Numbered from the stretch's first letter, positions 8,779-18,700 are shown. The stretch is 64,000 nucleotides of DNA from Micromonospora craniellae (GCF_014764405.1 NZ_CP061725.1:4216001-4280000), one strand, 5' to 3'. Numbers and translations: made by a program. The notes: generated by a model not told the origin, from the sequence alone.

Positions 8779-9159
8779 ATGGCACGTCTAGTCGGCGTGG
8801 ATCTCCCCCGCGAGAAGCGGCTGGAGATTGCGCTCACCTACATCTTCGGCGTGGGTCGTACCCGCGCTCTGGAGACGCTCGCCGCCACCGGCATCTCGCC
8901 GGACAAGCGCGCCCGGGACCTCACGGACGAGGAGCTGGTCCAGCTCCGTGACCACATCGAGGCCAACTACAAGGTAGAAGGCGACCTGCGCCGCGAGGTC
9001 GCCGCTGACATCCGCCGCAAGGTCGAGATCGGCTGCTACGCGGGTATCCGGCACCGCCGGGGCCTGCCCGTCCGTGGCCAGCGGACCCGCACCAACGCGC
9101 GTACCCGCAAGGGCCCGAAGCGGACGGTCGCCGGCAAGAAGAAGCCCGGCAAGAAGTAA
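8779..9159 (+). CDS. rpsM: 30S ribosomal protein S13
   Basis: S13 of the small-subunit head contacts the P-site tRNA and the intersubunit bridge. The product is 126 residues, with ARLVGVDLPREKRLEIALTY, YIFGVGRT, the GIRHRRGLPVRGQRT motif and a basic C-terminus (KKKPGKK). I chose the ATG at 8779 with the SD-like sequence AAGGAG upstream. About 215 bases separate it from rpmJ and hold no gene I can see. Confidence 0.97.
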   Translation: MARLVGVDLPREKRLEIALTYIFGVGRTRALETLAATGISPDKRARDLTDEELVQLRDHIEANYKVEGDLRREVAADIRRKVEIGCYAGIRHRRGLPVRGQRTRTNARTRKGPKRTVAGKKKPGKK

Positions 9160-9288
9160 TTCTCAAACCGGAATACTGGTCGTTCTCCGCCGAGGTTGGC
9201 CGGGCTCCCACCGGAACCGGTGTTTATCTGGTCAACGGGGCGAAGAGCCAGAACCGATCGAGAACCAAAAACAGGAGCGCACAGACTT

Positions 9289-9696
9289 ATGCCACCGAAG
9301 GCTCGTGCCGGAGCCGCTGTCAAGAAGGTCCGGCGCAAGGAACGCAAGAACGTCGCCCACGGGCAGGCGCACATCAAGAGCACCTTCAACAACACCATCG
9401 TGTCCATCACGGACCCGACCGGTGCCGTCATCTCGTGGGCCTCCGCCGGCCAGGTCGGCTTCAAGGGCTCGCGTAAGTCGACTCCGTTCGCTGCGCAGCT
9501 GGCCGCCGAGGCCGCCGCGCGGCGGGCCATGGAGCACGGCATGCGCAAGGTCGACGTGTTCGTCAAGGGTCCCGGCTCCGGCCGGGAGACCGCCATCCGT
9601 TCGCTGCAGGCGGTGGGCCTGGAGGTCGGGCAGATCTCCGACGTCACCCCCCAGCCGCACAACGGGTGCCGTCCGCCGAAGCGTCGTCGGGTCTGA
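9289..9696 (+). CDS. rpsK: 30S ribosomal protein S11
   Basis: S11 is a small-subunit platform protein. The product is 135 residues beginning [20 protein letters not shown]. The core has [18 protein letters not shown] and [20 protein letters not shown], and it ends [13 protein letters not shown]. The start is ATG at 9289 with AGGAG upstream, 129 bases after rpsM. Confidence 0.97.
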
Positions 9697-9710
9697 GAGG
9701 TTAGAGAGAG

Positions 9711-10337
9711 ATGGCTCGTTACACCGGTGCTGACTGCCGCCGTTGCCGGCGGGAGAAGATGAAGCTGTTCCTCAAGGGCAGCAAGTGCGATGGTCCGAAG
9801 TGCCCGTTCGAGTCCCGGCCGTTCCCGCCCGGGCAGCACGGCCGCGGCCGCACCAAGGAGACGGAGTACCTGCTCCAGCTCCGTGAGAAGCAGAAGGCCC
9901 GCCGCGTCTACGGCGTGCTGGAGAAGCAGTTCCGCGGTTACTACGAGGAGGCCGTGTCCAAGCAGGCCAAGACCGGTGAGGTCCTCCTGCAGATCCTCGA
10001 GTCGCGGCTGGACAACGTGGTCTACCGGGCCGGCTACGCCAAGTCCCGGGACATGGCCCGTCAGCTGGTCAAGCACGGTCACTTCACGGTGAACGGCAAG
10101 AAGGTCGACATCCCGTCGTTCCGCGTCAAGGAGCACGACATCATCGAGGTTCGGGTGAAGAGCAAGGAGCTCACCCCGTTCATCGTGGCGCAGGCCGAGG
10201 CCGGCTCCAAGACGGTCCCGGCGTGGCTGGAGGCGATCCCCAGCCAGATGAAGGTGCTCGTGCACTCGCTCCCGGCCCGCCAGGTGATCGACACCCAGGT
10301 TCAGGAGCAGCTGATCGTCGAGCTCTACTCCAAGTAA
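9711..10337 (+). CDS. rpsD: 30S ribosomal protein S4
   Basis: S4 nucleates 16S rRNA assembly and in many bacteria represses its own operon. The product is 208 residues, with ARYTGADCRRCRREKMKLFL at the start. An N-terminal Cys cluster suggests a zinc site. The S4 RNA-binding domain follows (LESRLDNVVYRAGYAKSRDMARQLVKHGHF). It lies 14 bases after rpsK and is followed by a perfect 13-bp hairpin. Confidence 0.97.
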   Translation: MARYTGADCRRCRREKMKLFLKGSKCDGPKCPFESRPFPPGQHGRGRTKETEYLLQLREKQKARRVYGVLEKQFRGYYEEAVSKQAKTGEVLLQILESRLDNVVYRAGYAKSRDMARQLVKHGHFTVNGKKVDIPSFRVKEHDIIEVRVKSKELTPFIVAQAEAGSKTVPAWLEAIPSQMKVLVHSLPARQVIDTQVQEQLIVELYSK

Positions 10338-10348
10338 GGGCTCGTTGC

Positions 10349-10378
10349 GGTGGCCCGCCCGGCGACGGGCGGGCCACC
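10349..10378 (+). terminator. Hairpin after rpsD
   Basis: A perfect 13-bp stem (ggtggcccgcccg at 10349-10361, complement at 10366-10378) closes a 4-base GCGA loop 11 bases after the rpsD stop. It is a strong intrinsic-type hairpin without a T-tract. It may tune rpoA relative to the ribosomal genes. Confidence 0.75.
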
Positions 10379-10435
10379 GGAACACGTTGTGTCGTGGACG
10401 TCATATAGCGGGCGTCCCGGAAGAGAAGAGAAGAC

Positions 10436-11458
10436 ATGCTCATCAGCCAGCGACCGACCCTCTCCGAGGAGTCGATCAACGAGACCCGGTCCCGGTTCAC
10501 CATCGAGCCGTTGGAGCCGGGCTTCGGCTACACCCTGGGCAACTCGCTGCGGCGTACGCTGCTGTCGTCCATCCCGGGTGCGGCGGTCACCTCGATCAAG
10601 ATCGACGGTGTGCTGCACGAGTTCACCACGATCCCCGGGGTCAAGGAGGACGTGGTCGAGCTCGTCATGAACATCAAGGAGCTCTGCGTCAGCTCCGAGC
10701 ACGACGAGCCGGTCAGCATGTACCTGCGCAAGCAGGGCCCGGGTGACGTGACCGCCGGTGACATCCAGCCCCCGGCCGGTGTCTCGGTGCACAACGCGGA
10801 CCTGAAGCTCGCCACCCTCAACGGCAAGGGCCGGCTCGACATGGAGCTGACCGTCGAGCGAGGTCGGGGCTACGTCACGGCGGCGCAGAACAAGCAGGCG
10901 GGCGCGGAGATCGGCCGGATCCCGGTCGACTCGATCTACTCGCCGGTGCTCAAGGTGACGTACCGCGTCGAGGCGACCCGGGTCGAGCAGCGGACCGACT
11001 TCGACCGGCTGATCATCGACGTCGAGACCAAGCCGTCGATGGGCCCGCGTACCGCACTGGCCTCGGCCGGTTCGACGCTGGTGGAGCTGTTCGGCCTGGC
11101 CCGGGAGCTGGACGAGACGGCGGAGGGCATCGACATCGGCCCGTCTCCGCAAGACGCGCAGCTGGCGGCGGACCTGGCCCTGCCGATCGAGGAGCTGGAC
11201 CTGACCGTCCGCTCCTACAACTGCCTCAAGCGCGAGGGCATCAACTCCGTTGGTGAGCTCATCGGGCGTACCGAGGCCGACCTCCTCGACATCCGCAACT
11301 TCGGTCAGAAGTCGATCGACGAGGTCAAGATGAAGCTCGCCGGAATGGGTCTGGGGCTGAAGGACTCGGCTCCGAACTTCGACCCGGCGCACGTCGTGGA
11401 CACCTTCGGCGAGGCCGACTACGACACCGACGACTACCGCGAGACCGAGCAGCTCTAG
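10436..11458 (+). CDS. rpoA: DNA-directed RNA polymerase subunit alpha
   Basis: RpoA nucleates RNA polymerase assembly, and its C-terminal domain contacts activators and UP elements. The product is 340 residues. The N-terminal domain shows FTIEPLEPGFGYTLGNSLRR and KEDVVELVMNIKEL. The C-terminal domain shows ELDLTVRSYNCLKREGINSV and LDIRNFGQKSIDEVKMKL. GAGAAGAGAAG precedes the ATG. It is followed after 34 bases by rplQ. Confidence 0.98.
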   Translation: MLISQRPTLSEESINETRSRFTIEPLEPGFGYTLGNSLRRTLLSSIPGAAVTSIKIDGVLHEFTTIPGVKEDVVELVMNIKELCVSSEHDEPVSMYLRKQGPGDVTAGDIQPPAGVSVHNADLKLATLNGKGRLDMELTVERGRGYVTAAQNKQAGAEIGRIPVDSIYSPVLKVTYRVEATRVEQRTDFDRLIIDVETKPSMGPRTALASAGSTLVELFGLARELDETAEGIDIGPSPQDAQLAADLALPIEELDLTVRSYNCLKREGINSVGELIGRTEADLLDIRNFGQKSIDEVKMKLAGMGLGLKDSAPNFDPAHVVDTFGEADYDTDDYRETEQL

Positions 11459-11492
11459 TCCGCGCTGCCGCCACACCTGAGGAGCACCAAGC

Positions 11493-12050
11493 ATGCCCAC
11501 GCCCACCAAGGGCCCCCGCCTCGGCGGCAGCCCCGCGCACGAGCGGCTGATGCTGGCCAACCTGGCCACCGCGCTGTTCCAGCACGGCAAGATCAAGACC
11601 ACCGAGACCAAGGCCCGGCGGCTGCGTCCGCTCGCCGAGCAGTTGATCACCAAGGCCAAGCGGGGTGACCTCGCATCGCGTCGGCGGGTGCTGACCGTGG
11701 TCAAGGACAAGGACGTGGTCTACGCCCTGTTCGACCAGATCGCGCCCCGGTACGCCAACCGCCCCGGCGGCTACACCCGGATCGTGAAGACCGGTCCGCG
11801 CAAGGGCGACGCCGCGCCGATGGCGATCATCGAGCTGGTCGAGGAGCTTCAGGTCGCCGAGCCGAAGGCGAACCAGAAGACCGCTGCCCGCAAGGCCGCC
11901 CAGCAGGACAAGGTCGAGGCGCTGGCCCCGGCCGACGAGGCCCCGGCACGGCCGGCCGACCAGGACGCCGAGGCGCCGGTGTCGGCATCCGGTGACACCG
12001 CCGCTGCCCGCGAGGACAGCGACCTGGCCACCGAGGAAGGCAAGGCCTGA
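11493..12050 (+). CDS. rplQ: 50S ribosomal protein L17
   Basis: L17 lies near the peptide exit tunnel. The product is 185 residues. The first 120 match the family (PTPTKGPRLGGSPAHERLML, TTETKARRLRPLAEQLITKA, YTRIVKTGPRKGDAAPMA). The remaining roughly 65 residues form an Ala/Glu/Asp-rich acidic tail, an extension common in actinobacterial L17. It ends just before a terminator-like hairpin. Confidence 0.97.
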   Translation: MPTPTKGPRLGGSPAHERLMLANLATALFQHGKIKTTETKARRLRPLAEQLITKAKRGDLASRRRVLTVVKDKDVVYALFDQIAPRYANRPGGYTRIVKTGPRKGDAAPMAIIELVEELQVAEPKANQKTAARKAAQQDKVEALAPADEAPARPADQDAEAPVSASGDTAAAREDSDLATEEGKA

Positions 12051-12061
12051 GTCAGGCCGTC

Positions 12062-12099
12062 GTCGGGCCCGGCATCCCCACGGGGGTGCCGGGCCCGAC
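12062..12099 (+). terminator. Hairpin after rplQ
   Basis: gtcgggcccggcatcccc (12062-12079) pairs with ggggtgccgggcccgac (12083-12099): 17 bp with a single bulged T and a 3-base loop, 11 bases after the rplQ stop. It likely ends the alpha cluster. The truA ribosome binding site follows at once, so some read-through into truA is possible. Confidence 0.8.
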
Positions 12100-12117
12100 C
12101 CGTCGAGGAGGTACGAC

Positions 12118-12948
12118 GTGGACGAGCGCGTCCGGCTGCGACTGGACGTCGCGTACGACGGGACCGGCTTCTCCGGTTGGGCCGCCCAGCCGGAGCGGCG
12201 CACGGTCGCCGGTGTGCTGGTCGAGGCGCTGGACCTGCTGCTCGGGGCCGGTGTCGCGGCTGGGTTGACGGTCGCCGGGCGTACCGACGCCGGGGTGCAC
12301 GCCACCGGGCAGGTCTGCCACGTCGACCTGCCCGGCGAGGTCTGGCGGGCGCACGACGGCCGGTTGCTGCGCCGGCTGGCCCGGCTGCTGCCGGGCGACG
12401 TACGGGTACGCGCGATGGGCGTGGTGCCGGACAGCTTCGACGCCCGTTTCTCGGCGACCTTCCGGCGCTACGAGTACCGGGTGACCGATGCTCCCTGGGG
12501 CGCGGAGCCGCTGCGCCGGCACGAGATCCTGGCCTGGCCCCGCGCGCTCGACGTCGACCGGCTCGCCGCCGCCTCGGCCGGGCTGGTGGGGGAGCACGAC
12601 TTCGCCGCGTACTGCCGTCGGAAGGAGAACGCCACCACGCTGCGGGAGGTGACCCGGCTGGACTGGCGGCGCGAGGCCGACGGCGTCCTGGTCGCCACCG
12701 TGCAGGCCGACGCGTTCTGCCAGGCGATGGTGCGCAGCCTGGTCGGGGCGATGCTGGTCGCCGGGGACGGGCGCCGGCCGGTCGAGTGGCCGGCCGCCCT
12801 GCTCACGCGACGGGAGCGGTCGAGTGAGGTGACGGTGGCTCCGGCGCACGGGTTGACCCTGGTGGCGGTCGGCTACCCGAACGATCCGGCCGAGTACGCC
12901 CGCCGGGCCGAGGCCACCCGACGACTGCGGGTGCCGGCCGGGTCCTGA
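12118..12948 (+). CDS. truA: tRNA pseudouridine(38-40) synthase TruA
   Basis: TruA makes pseudouridine at positions 38-40 of the tRNA anticodon arm. The product is 276 residues. The N-terminal RLRLDVAYDGTGFSGWAAQP and the catalytic motif VAGRTDAGVHATGQV, with its Asp nucleophile, are clear; RRYEYRVTD follows. The start is GTG at 12118 behind GAGGAGG. truA follows rplQ in most actinobacteria. Confidence 0.95.
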   Translation: MDERVRLRLDVAYDGTGFSGWAAQPERRTVAGVLVEALDLLLGAGVAAGLTVAGRTDAGVHATGQVCHVDLPGEVWRAHDGRLLRRLARLLPGDVRVRAMGVVPDSFDARFSATFRRYEYRVTDAPWGAEPLRRHEILAWPRALDVDRLAAASAGLVGEHDFAAYCRRKENATTLREVTRLDWRREADGVLVATVQADAFCQAMVRSLVGAMLVAGDGRRPVEWPAALLTRRERSSEVTVAPAHGLTLVAVGYPNDPAEYARRAEATRRLRVPAGS

Positions 12949-12955
12949 GCCGGGG

Positions 12956-14110
12956 TCAGTCGCCGGTGTCGGGGTCCTGGTTGCCGGTGTCGTCGGTAAG
13001 TGCCGGGTTCGGCTGCGTGGCCGTCCCGCCTGCGGCCCGCCGTTCCAGCACCTCGCGGTTGAGGTGCATCTCCAGCATGTCGAAGAGGATCTCGCGGACC
13101 GTGGTGTCGCCGGAGCGGATCGCCGCACCGTCCATGCGGGCGACCACCGCGTAGGCGATGTAGTGGCCGCGTACCTGCCAGCCGACCCGGGCGGGCGCGG
13201 TGGTGATCACGTCGGTGCCGTCTCCGGCCGACATGCCCCGGAAGCGGCCCTGCCGGGCGTCGAGCGCCTGCCGGATGCGGTCCCGGGCCCGTTCGGCGCT
13301 GTTCCGGTCGGTCAGGTTGAACAACCCGGCGGTGACCAGGTGCTTGTCGTCGGGTGTGCGGAGCGTGGCCCGGACCACCTGGTTGCAGCCGAGCAGGCTC
13401 AGGGCCTCGGCGACCTCGCCGGTGGCCGCCACCGCACAGCTGGCGCTGGAGTGTGTCCGCAGCACCCGGTAGCCGGCGTTGCCGCCGTCGATCGTCAGGG
13501 TGTTCGGGGGGAAGACCTCGCGGGCGGTCAGCGGCGCGGAGTCGGTGTCGCGGGAGTCCAGGTCGCTGGCGGCCGGATCTGTGTCCCGGGTGTCCTGCGG
13601 CTCGGCGGTGGGCGTCGCCTGCTGGTTGAGGAGTTGCCCACCGTCGGTCAGGGCGGCGGCGGTGAGGCCGCAGAGCCCGAGCAGCACGAGTGCGGCGGCA
13701 CCTCCGACCAGCAGCTGCCAGGTCCGGTTGCCACCCTGGCGCGGCGGTGGGGGGCTGGCCGGCTCGGACGGTGGCGTGGTGGCCCCGGTCGGCTCGTACC
13801 CGGTGAGGCACGTCGGGGCCGATGCCATGGTGTCCGACGCGTACACCGCCGGGTCGGGCTGCGGCGCGTCGGGCGTCTGCGGGCCGGCCGGTTCCGGTGG
13901 CGATGCCAGCTCGGGCGGGGACGGGGAATGCGCGACGGGTGGCGGTGCCGTCGCGGGCAGCAGGATCTGGTTGGGGCGCGCCAGCGACGGCGTGGGGAAG
14001 CGCGACGGGGAGGGACCGCCCGGACGACGGTCATCGCCGGCGGGGACTCCCTCGGCTTCGTCCTTGTCGTACTGGGGGTATGCGTCCTCATCGGAGTCGT
14101 ACCGATACAT
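12956..14110 (-). CDS. Proline-rich single-pass membrane protein, unknown function
   Basis: A 384-residue protein not matched to a named family. Residues 1-130 are acidic then Pro/Ser/Ala-rich and probably cytoplasmic. A single transmembrane helix spans about 131-155 (WQLLVGGAAALVLLGLCGLT). After a linker, the outer domain (about 190-365) has two Cys (SASCAVAA, LLGCNQVV) that could form a disulfide, and FNLTDRNSAERARDRIRQAL. The start ATG is at 14110. The intergenic before it is unusually AT-rich (taaggatttttacccc), a likely promoter. It is convergent with truA. Confidence 0.75.
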   Translation of the reverse strand: MYRYDSDEDAYPQYDKDEAEGVPAGDDRRPGGPSPSRFPTPSLARPNQILLPATAPPPVAHSPSPPELASPPEPAGPQTPDAPQPDPAVYASDTMASAPTCLTGYEPTGATTPPSEPASPPPPRQGGNRTWQLLVGGAAALVLLGLCGLTAAALTDGGQLLNQQATPTAEPQDTRDTDPAASDLDSRDTDSAPLTAREVFPPNTLTIDGGNAGYRVLRTHSSASCAVAATGEVAEALSLLGCNQVVRATLRTPDDKHLVTAGLFNLTDRNSAERARDRIRQALDARQGRFRGMSAGDGTDVITTAPARVGWQVRGHYIAYAVVARMDGAAIRSGDTTVREILFDMLEMHLNREVLERRAAGGTATQPNPALTDDTGNQDPDTGD

Positions 14111-14215
14111 GGTGACCAGAGTAAGGATTTTTACCCCATTAGTGGGTAATTTCGCGGATGTGGCGTCGGCGTGGGGTCCTCCCGTCGGTCCGGCCGGTGC
14201 CGAGCCGGTGCGAGA

Positions 14216-14830
14216 ATGGCCGGCGTGACCGGGGACCACTACTTCATCGCCGAACCGAGCACGCCCGCCCAGGCGCGCGAGGTGCAGTTCAGCGTCGCCG
14301 GCCGCGACTATGCCCTGGCCTCGGCGGGCGGGGTGTTCTCGGCCACCCGGCTGGACCCCGGCACCGCCGTCCTGCTGCGCAAGGCCGACCTGCCGGCACC
14401 GGCGACCACCGGGCCCCTGCTCGACCTCGGGTCCGGGTTCGGGCCCATCGCGTGCGTCCTGGCCACCGTTGCGCCCGAGGCGGCCGTCTGGGCGGTGGAC
14501 GTCAACGAACGGGCCCGGGAGTTGACCGCCGGCAACGCGCAACGGCTCGGCGTGGCGGACCGGGTGCGGGTGGCCGCCCCCGAGGAGGTCCCCGCCGACC
14601 TCGACTTCGCGCAGATCTGGTCCAATCCGCCGATCCGGATCGGCAAGGAGGAGTTGCACCAGTTGCTGCGCCGCTGGCTGCCGCGACTGGCCCCGGACGG
14701 GGTGGCCTGGCTGGTGGTGGCCCGCCACCTCGGCGGCGACTCGCTGCACCGCTGGCTGGTCGAGCAGGGCTGGCGGGTCGAGCGGCACGCCAGCCAGAAG
14801 GGCTTCCGGGTGCTTCGCGTCACCCGCTGA
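14216..14830 (+). CDS. Class I SAM-dependent methyltransferase (RsmC-like)
   Basis: A 204-residue methyltransferase. Motif I is LLDLGSGFGPIACVLA, the acidic motif II is VWAVDVNERA, and the catalytic segment is IWSNPPIRIGKEELH (NPP type). That motif marks N-methylating small-subunit RNA enzymes related to RsmC/RlmG. The substrate is inferred to be a guanine in rRNA. The start is placed at the ATG 14216; GTG at 14225 is an alternative. Confidence 0.82.
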   Translation: MAGVTGDHYFIAEPSTPAQAREVQFSVAGRDYALASAGGVFSATRLDPGTAVLLRKADLPAPATTGPLLDLGSGFGPIACVLATVAPEAAVWAVDVNERARELTAGNAQRLGVADRVRVAAPEEVPADLDFAQIWSNPPIRIGKEELHQLLRRWLPRLAPDGVAWLVVARHLGGDSLHRWLVEQGWRVERHASQKGFRVLRVTR

Positions 14831-14887
14831 CCGCTCGGGCGCGACTAATCGGTTGGCCGTCCGGCCCGGCTCCGGCAGGATGCCGGC

Positions 14888-15565
<678 letters not shown>

Positions 15566-15625
15566 CATATCAAGCCGCGTTGTGCGCACACGAAGGATCA
15601 TCGTCCGGTTGCCGTGCATGGCTAG

Positions 15626-16034
15626 GGCCAGCAGGCCCAAACCCGGAAACTAACCCACAAATCCCCGCCCGGATCGATCCGATAGGCGGCCCCCGGTCAG
15701 CCCGCATGGCAGGGACCGGCACCTACTTCCCCTGGTCCGTTGGCGCGTGTCCAGCGTGCGGCACCAGGGCTGATCGACACCCGCGCACCGGTGACCGACC
15801 CGGCCGCGCCATAACCCAACCGGCGTCACCCTGGGTGGTCCGCGCGCATCGTGACCCGCCCAGCGTCATCGACCGCACGCCGGTCTCCGCAACCCTTTTG
15901 GCCTTCTTCCCGGCCCGCTGAGCGGTCCGGGTCGATGGCGCGTGCGCTCGCGCCGCCACAACCTCCCCGATGCCCCGGGCGCACCGCGCGCCGGTGGGCA
16001 ACCCGAACCCCTTGCCAGCAAAGGACTTCACGCC
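15626..16034. other. Left-end gap of the inserted block
   Basis: These 409 bases carry no coding region that I trust. Open frames on both strands have no recognisable domain. There is no tRNA, no integrase attachment arm I can recognise and no strong hairpin. It is the untranscribed left flank of the element or decayed sequence. Confidence 0.5.
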
Positions 16035-16415
16035 ATGACAGGCATCCATGAACGCACCGAACCCCAACCACAGCCGACCCCGACCGGTCACGCCGACCGA
16101 CACCCGGCGTGGTGCGACCGGTCCCGGTGCACCGCCGATCCGACCAGCCAGGCCGGCGGCTACCGGCCCGGCGCCGGGGGCGAGCACCGGTCCGCCCCGA
16201 TTCCGCTGAACCTCACCACCGCCGTGTGGCTGCCTGCCCGGGACGGGACGGCCTGGCTGTCCGAGGCGTGCGCCCCGTGGCCGTGCGCCGTCTTCCTGTG
16301 CGTGCAGGTCGGCGAGGTGGAGCTGTTTATGCCCGCCGACAGCGCGGCGCCGGTGCTCGATGCCCTGTCGACGCTGCTCGCGTCGGCCGCTACCGTCCCG
16401 GAGGCGACCCGATGA
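16035..16415 (+). CDS. Small element-associated protein, unknown function
   Basis: A 126-residue protein. The N-terminus is polar and Pro-rich. A Cys/His segment, HPAWCDRSRC (about residues 24-33), is followed by GGEHRSAPIPLNLTTAVWLP and a C-terminal helix region rich in Ala. It resembles the DUF6907-type small proteins of actinobacterial plasmids and conjugative elements, but I offer that assignment tentatively. Its stop overlaps the next ATG (ATGA), so it is co-translated with the DUF2637 protein. Confidence 0.65.
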   Translation: MTGIHERTEPQPQPTPTGHADRHPAWCDRSRCTADPTSQAGGYRPGAGGEHRSAPIPLNLTTAVWLPARDGTAWLSEACAPWPCAVFLCVQVGEVELFMPADSAAPVLDALSTLLASAATVPEATR

Positions 16416-17302
16416 AGAACACTCAAACCGACAAGGCTCTGTTGATTCTCACCGCGTTGTTCGTCGCCGGGTTGGCCATCGTCGCGGGTGCGATCAGCTT
16501 TTCCCACATGCGCGAGCTAGCCCTTGATCATGATCAACTTGGGTGGAAGGCGCTGGCGTTCCCGATCAGTGTGGACGGGTTGGAGATTGTCGCCAGTCTC
16601 TATCTGGTGGCGCAGCGTCGCGCCGGGCGGCCTACCGGCTGGATTCCGTGGGTCGCGCTCATCGTCGGCACCGCCGCGAGCCTCGCCGCGAACGTCGCGG
16701 TAGGCGGCGCGGACCCGATCGGCAAGGCACTGGCCGGGTGGCCGGCGGTCTCCATGCTGGTCTCGATCAAGCTCCTGTTCGCCATGATCGACCACACCGA
16801 CGATGATCAGCGGACGATCGTCTGGGACGATCAGCGGACGTCCGCAACCGTCCCGGACGTCCCCCGGACCGTCCGCCGGACCGGACGGGACGACCCAGGG
16901 CGGTCCGGGACCGTTCCCGGCGAGCGGACGAACACCCCGGGGCCGTCCGCCACCGGCCCGGCCGACCCCAGGGCGGGCGCCTCGGGCGGCGCGAGCCAGT
17001 CTGGCCCGCTCGGGACCGGCAACCCGGGCGATCGGACGGCGGCGGTCGGCATCCGGACCGTGGAGCATCTGATCCCGGCGGCACGTGCGGCACGTGCGGC
17101 CCGTGCGGCCCTTGCCGCCGGGGGTCGGTCGCTGTCGCGGGACAACCTTGCGGACGCCATGCGCGAGGACGGCACCGGGGTGTCCAACGAACGTGCCTCA
17201 CTCTTGCTCAAGATCCTCAAGGCAGAACAGAACGTGACTATCCTTGACCCGGCCATCGTCCGGCCCCGTCCCCAAGAACCGCTGTCGGAGGTTGTCGCTT
17301 AG
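16412..17302 (+). CDS. DUF2637 / SpdB-like membrane protein
   Basis: A 296-residue protein. The N-terminal DUF2637 region has about four transmembrane helices: TDKALLILTALFVAGLAIVA, then KALAFPISVDGLEIVASLYL, WIPWVALIVGTAASLAANVA and VSMLVSIKLLFAM. This family includes SpdB-like spread proteins of Streptomyces conjugative plasmids. A disordered Pro/Arg/Thr stretch (about 130-205) follows, then a winged-helix-like end (SLSRDNLADAMREDG). It overlaps the upstream gene by 4 bases. It is the clearest evidence for a conjugative-element origin. Confidence 0.8.
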   Translation: MKNTQTDKALLILTALFVAGLAIVAGAISFSHMRELALDHDQLGWKALAFPISVDGLEIVASLYLVAQRRAGRPTGWIPWVALIVGTAASLAANVAVGGADPIGKALAGWPAVSMLVSIKLLFAMIDHTDDDQRTIVWDDQRTSATVPDVPRTVRRTGRDDPGRSGTVPGERTNTPGPSATGPADPRAGASGGASQSGPLGTGNPGDRTAAVGIRTVEHLIPAARAARAARAALAAGGRSLSRDNLADAMREDGTGVSNERASLLLKILKAEQNVTILDPAIVRPRPQEPLSEVVA

Positions 17303-17326
17303 CGTCAATCACGAAGGTTGGATATG

Positions 17327-17362
17327 GAGCGGGGCGCCCCGAGTGGCGGGAGCGCCCCGTTC
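17327..17362 (+). terminator. Hairpin after the DUF2637 gene
   Basis: gagcggggcgc (17327-17337) pairs with gcgccccgttc (17352-17362) through 11 bp including one G-T pair, with a 14-base loop, 24 bases after the stop codon. It probably ends the two-gene unit. The remainder, up to 17584, shows nothing I can name. Confidence 0.55.
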
Positions 17363-17584
17363 ACGTTGCCGGTGGTCCGACCTTGCCTACCGCTCACCGG
17401 TGCGACGGGATTCCATCGTGGACTCGTCCCGCTCGATTCGCCCGGCCGGAGGGGCCTCGCGAGGCGCTCGGGAGGTTATGGCCCGGCCACCCTCGGTGAG
17501 GCTCGCTCAAAATAGCAAGCAGCGACCCCCTGATGCACGGGAGTCGCCGTCCGTTCGGCAACTGGATCGGGTGGCCGGCTTACC

Positions 17585-17776
17585 TCACCGGTCGAACCAT
17601 CCTGCCTTCACGTCGTCCATGAAGGAGGCAAACACGTCGTACTCGAACCCGAGGATCGGCCCGGTCGGGTCCTTGGAGTCTCGCATCTCCACCCGCCCTT
17701 CCATGTCCCTGAGTTCGACGCAGTTGCCGTTGTCGCCCGACCGAGTGGACTTCCTCCACTCTTGTCCAAGAGTCAC
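17585..17776 (-). CDS. DUF397 domain protein
   Basis: A 63-residue DUF397 protein, recognisable by EWRKSTRSGDNGNCVEL and VEMRDSKDPTGPILGF and by the closing aromatic helix. In actinobacteria these small proteins are encoded next to Scr1-type XRE regulators and act as their partner, in a toxin-antitoxin-like or regulatory pair. Its ATG overlaps the stop of the regulator by 4 bases. Confidence 0.9.
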   Translation of the reverse strand: MTLGQEWRKSTRSGDNGNCVELRDMEGRVEMRDSKDPTGPILGFEYDVFASFMDDVKAGWFDR

Positions 17777-18615
17777 TTTTTCATCTCCTCTGTGGCCTTG
17801 CGTATGAAATGCGCCGAATCGACATCATTTAGGGCGATCGACTGAAGTCGGTTGAACACGTCGATATACCACTCTACTCGTCGTTCAGGGTAGAGGTCGC
17901 CTGCCATGCCCTCGATGTAGATCGCGTCGCGCTCGCCTGGTGCGAAGCTGTGGATAACGAACGACCCGAGCGAGCCTGGATGAGCCCCGACCGCGAACGG
18001 GATCACCGCAACGTCAACGTTCGGGCGGGTCGCGACATCGAGGATGTGCTGCAACTGTTGGCGCATCACATCTGGCCCGCCAACCGGGCGCCGGATCACA
18101 GCCTCGTCAAGCACGAAGGAGAGCACGGGCGGGTTGTCGCGGTCGAGGATCGCCTGACGTTGCGTACGGACCGCGATCCGCTCGGAGATCGTCTCCTCGC
18201 TCAGCCGCGCCGGCCCTCGTTGCAGCAAGGCCCGCGCGTACTCCTCCGTCTGCAAGAGGCCCGGCACGATGAACGGCTCGTAGTTGCGGATGGTCGAAGC
18301 GACTGCCTCGAAGCCGATCAACGTCTGATACGGCCGGTTGATCGACGGGAAGTCGTGCCACCACCCACGGTCGCCCTTGATCCCCGCGATCTCCACCATC
18401 TCTTCGATGGTCTCGGGATCGGCTCGGTAGGTCTGAAGTAGCAGCTTGACGACGGGCACTCGTACCCCGACGCGAGCACGCTCGATCCGCGACAGGTGCG
18501 GACCGGAGATGCCCGCCGCCTTCGCGGCAGCCTCTATCGACATCTCGGCTTGCTCCCGGTGCTGCTTGAGCACTTGGCCCAGCCTTCTACGCCGTGCGGT
18601 CGGACCCTCGGACAT
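17773..18615 (-). CDS. XRE-family regulator, Scr1/DUF5753 type
   Basis: A 280-residue DNA-binding protein. The HTH spans about residues 10-65 (RRLGQVLKQHREQAEMSIEA, AAGISGPHLSRIERARVGVR). The C-terminal ligand-like domain has YEPFIVPGLLQTEEYARALL and VAVIPFAVGAHPGSLGSFVI, the DUF5753 pattern. Such proteins pair with DUF397 partners and often control secondary metabolism. An 18-base palindrome upstream at 18701-18718 is a candidate operator. Its codon use is less GC-extreme than the flanking chromosome. Confidence 0.88.
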   Translation of the reverse strand: MSEGPTARRRRLGQVLKQHREQAEMSIEAAAKAAGISGPHLSRIERARVGVRVPVVKLLLQTYRADPETIEEMVEIAGIKGDRGWWHDFPSINRPYQTLIGFEAVASTIRNYEPFIVPGLLQTEEYARALLQRGPARLSEETISERIAVRTQRQAILDRDNPPVLSFVLDEAVIRRPVGGPDVMRQQLQHILDVATRPNVDVAVIPFAVGAHPGSLGSFVIHSFAPGERDAIYIEGMAGDLYPERRVEWYIDVFNRLQSIALNDVDSAHFIRKATEEMKK

Positions 18616-18700
18616 AGCGGCCAGTATCTCACTCCGCCATCCGCGTGGGCATCGTCACGCATGCCCGGGACGAACAGGGACCGCACGTCGGACAAGGATG

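Noticed and set aside
15580..16415. tRNA or att site at the left end of the inserted block
   Set aside because: No cloverleaf could be drawn, and I found no matching direct repeat between the left junction near 15,566 and the right junction near 24,597.
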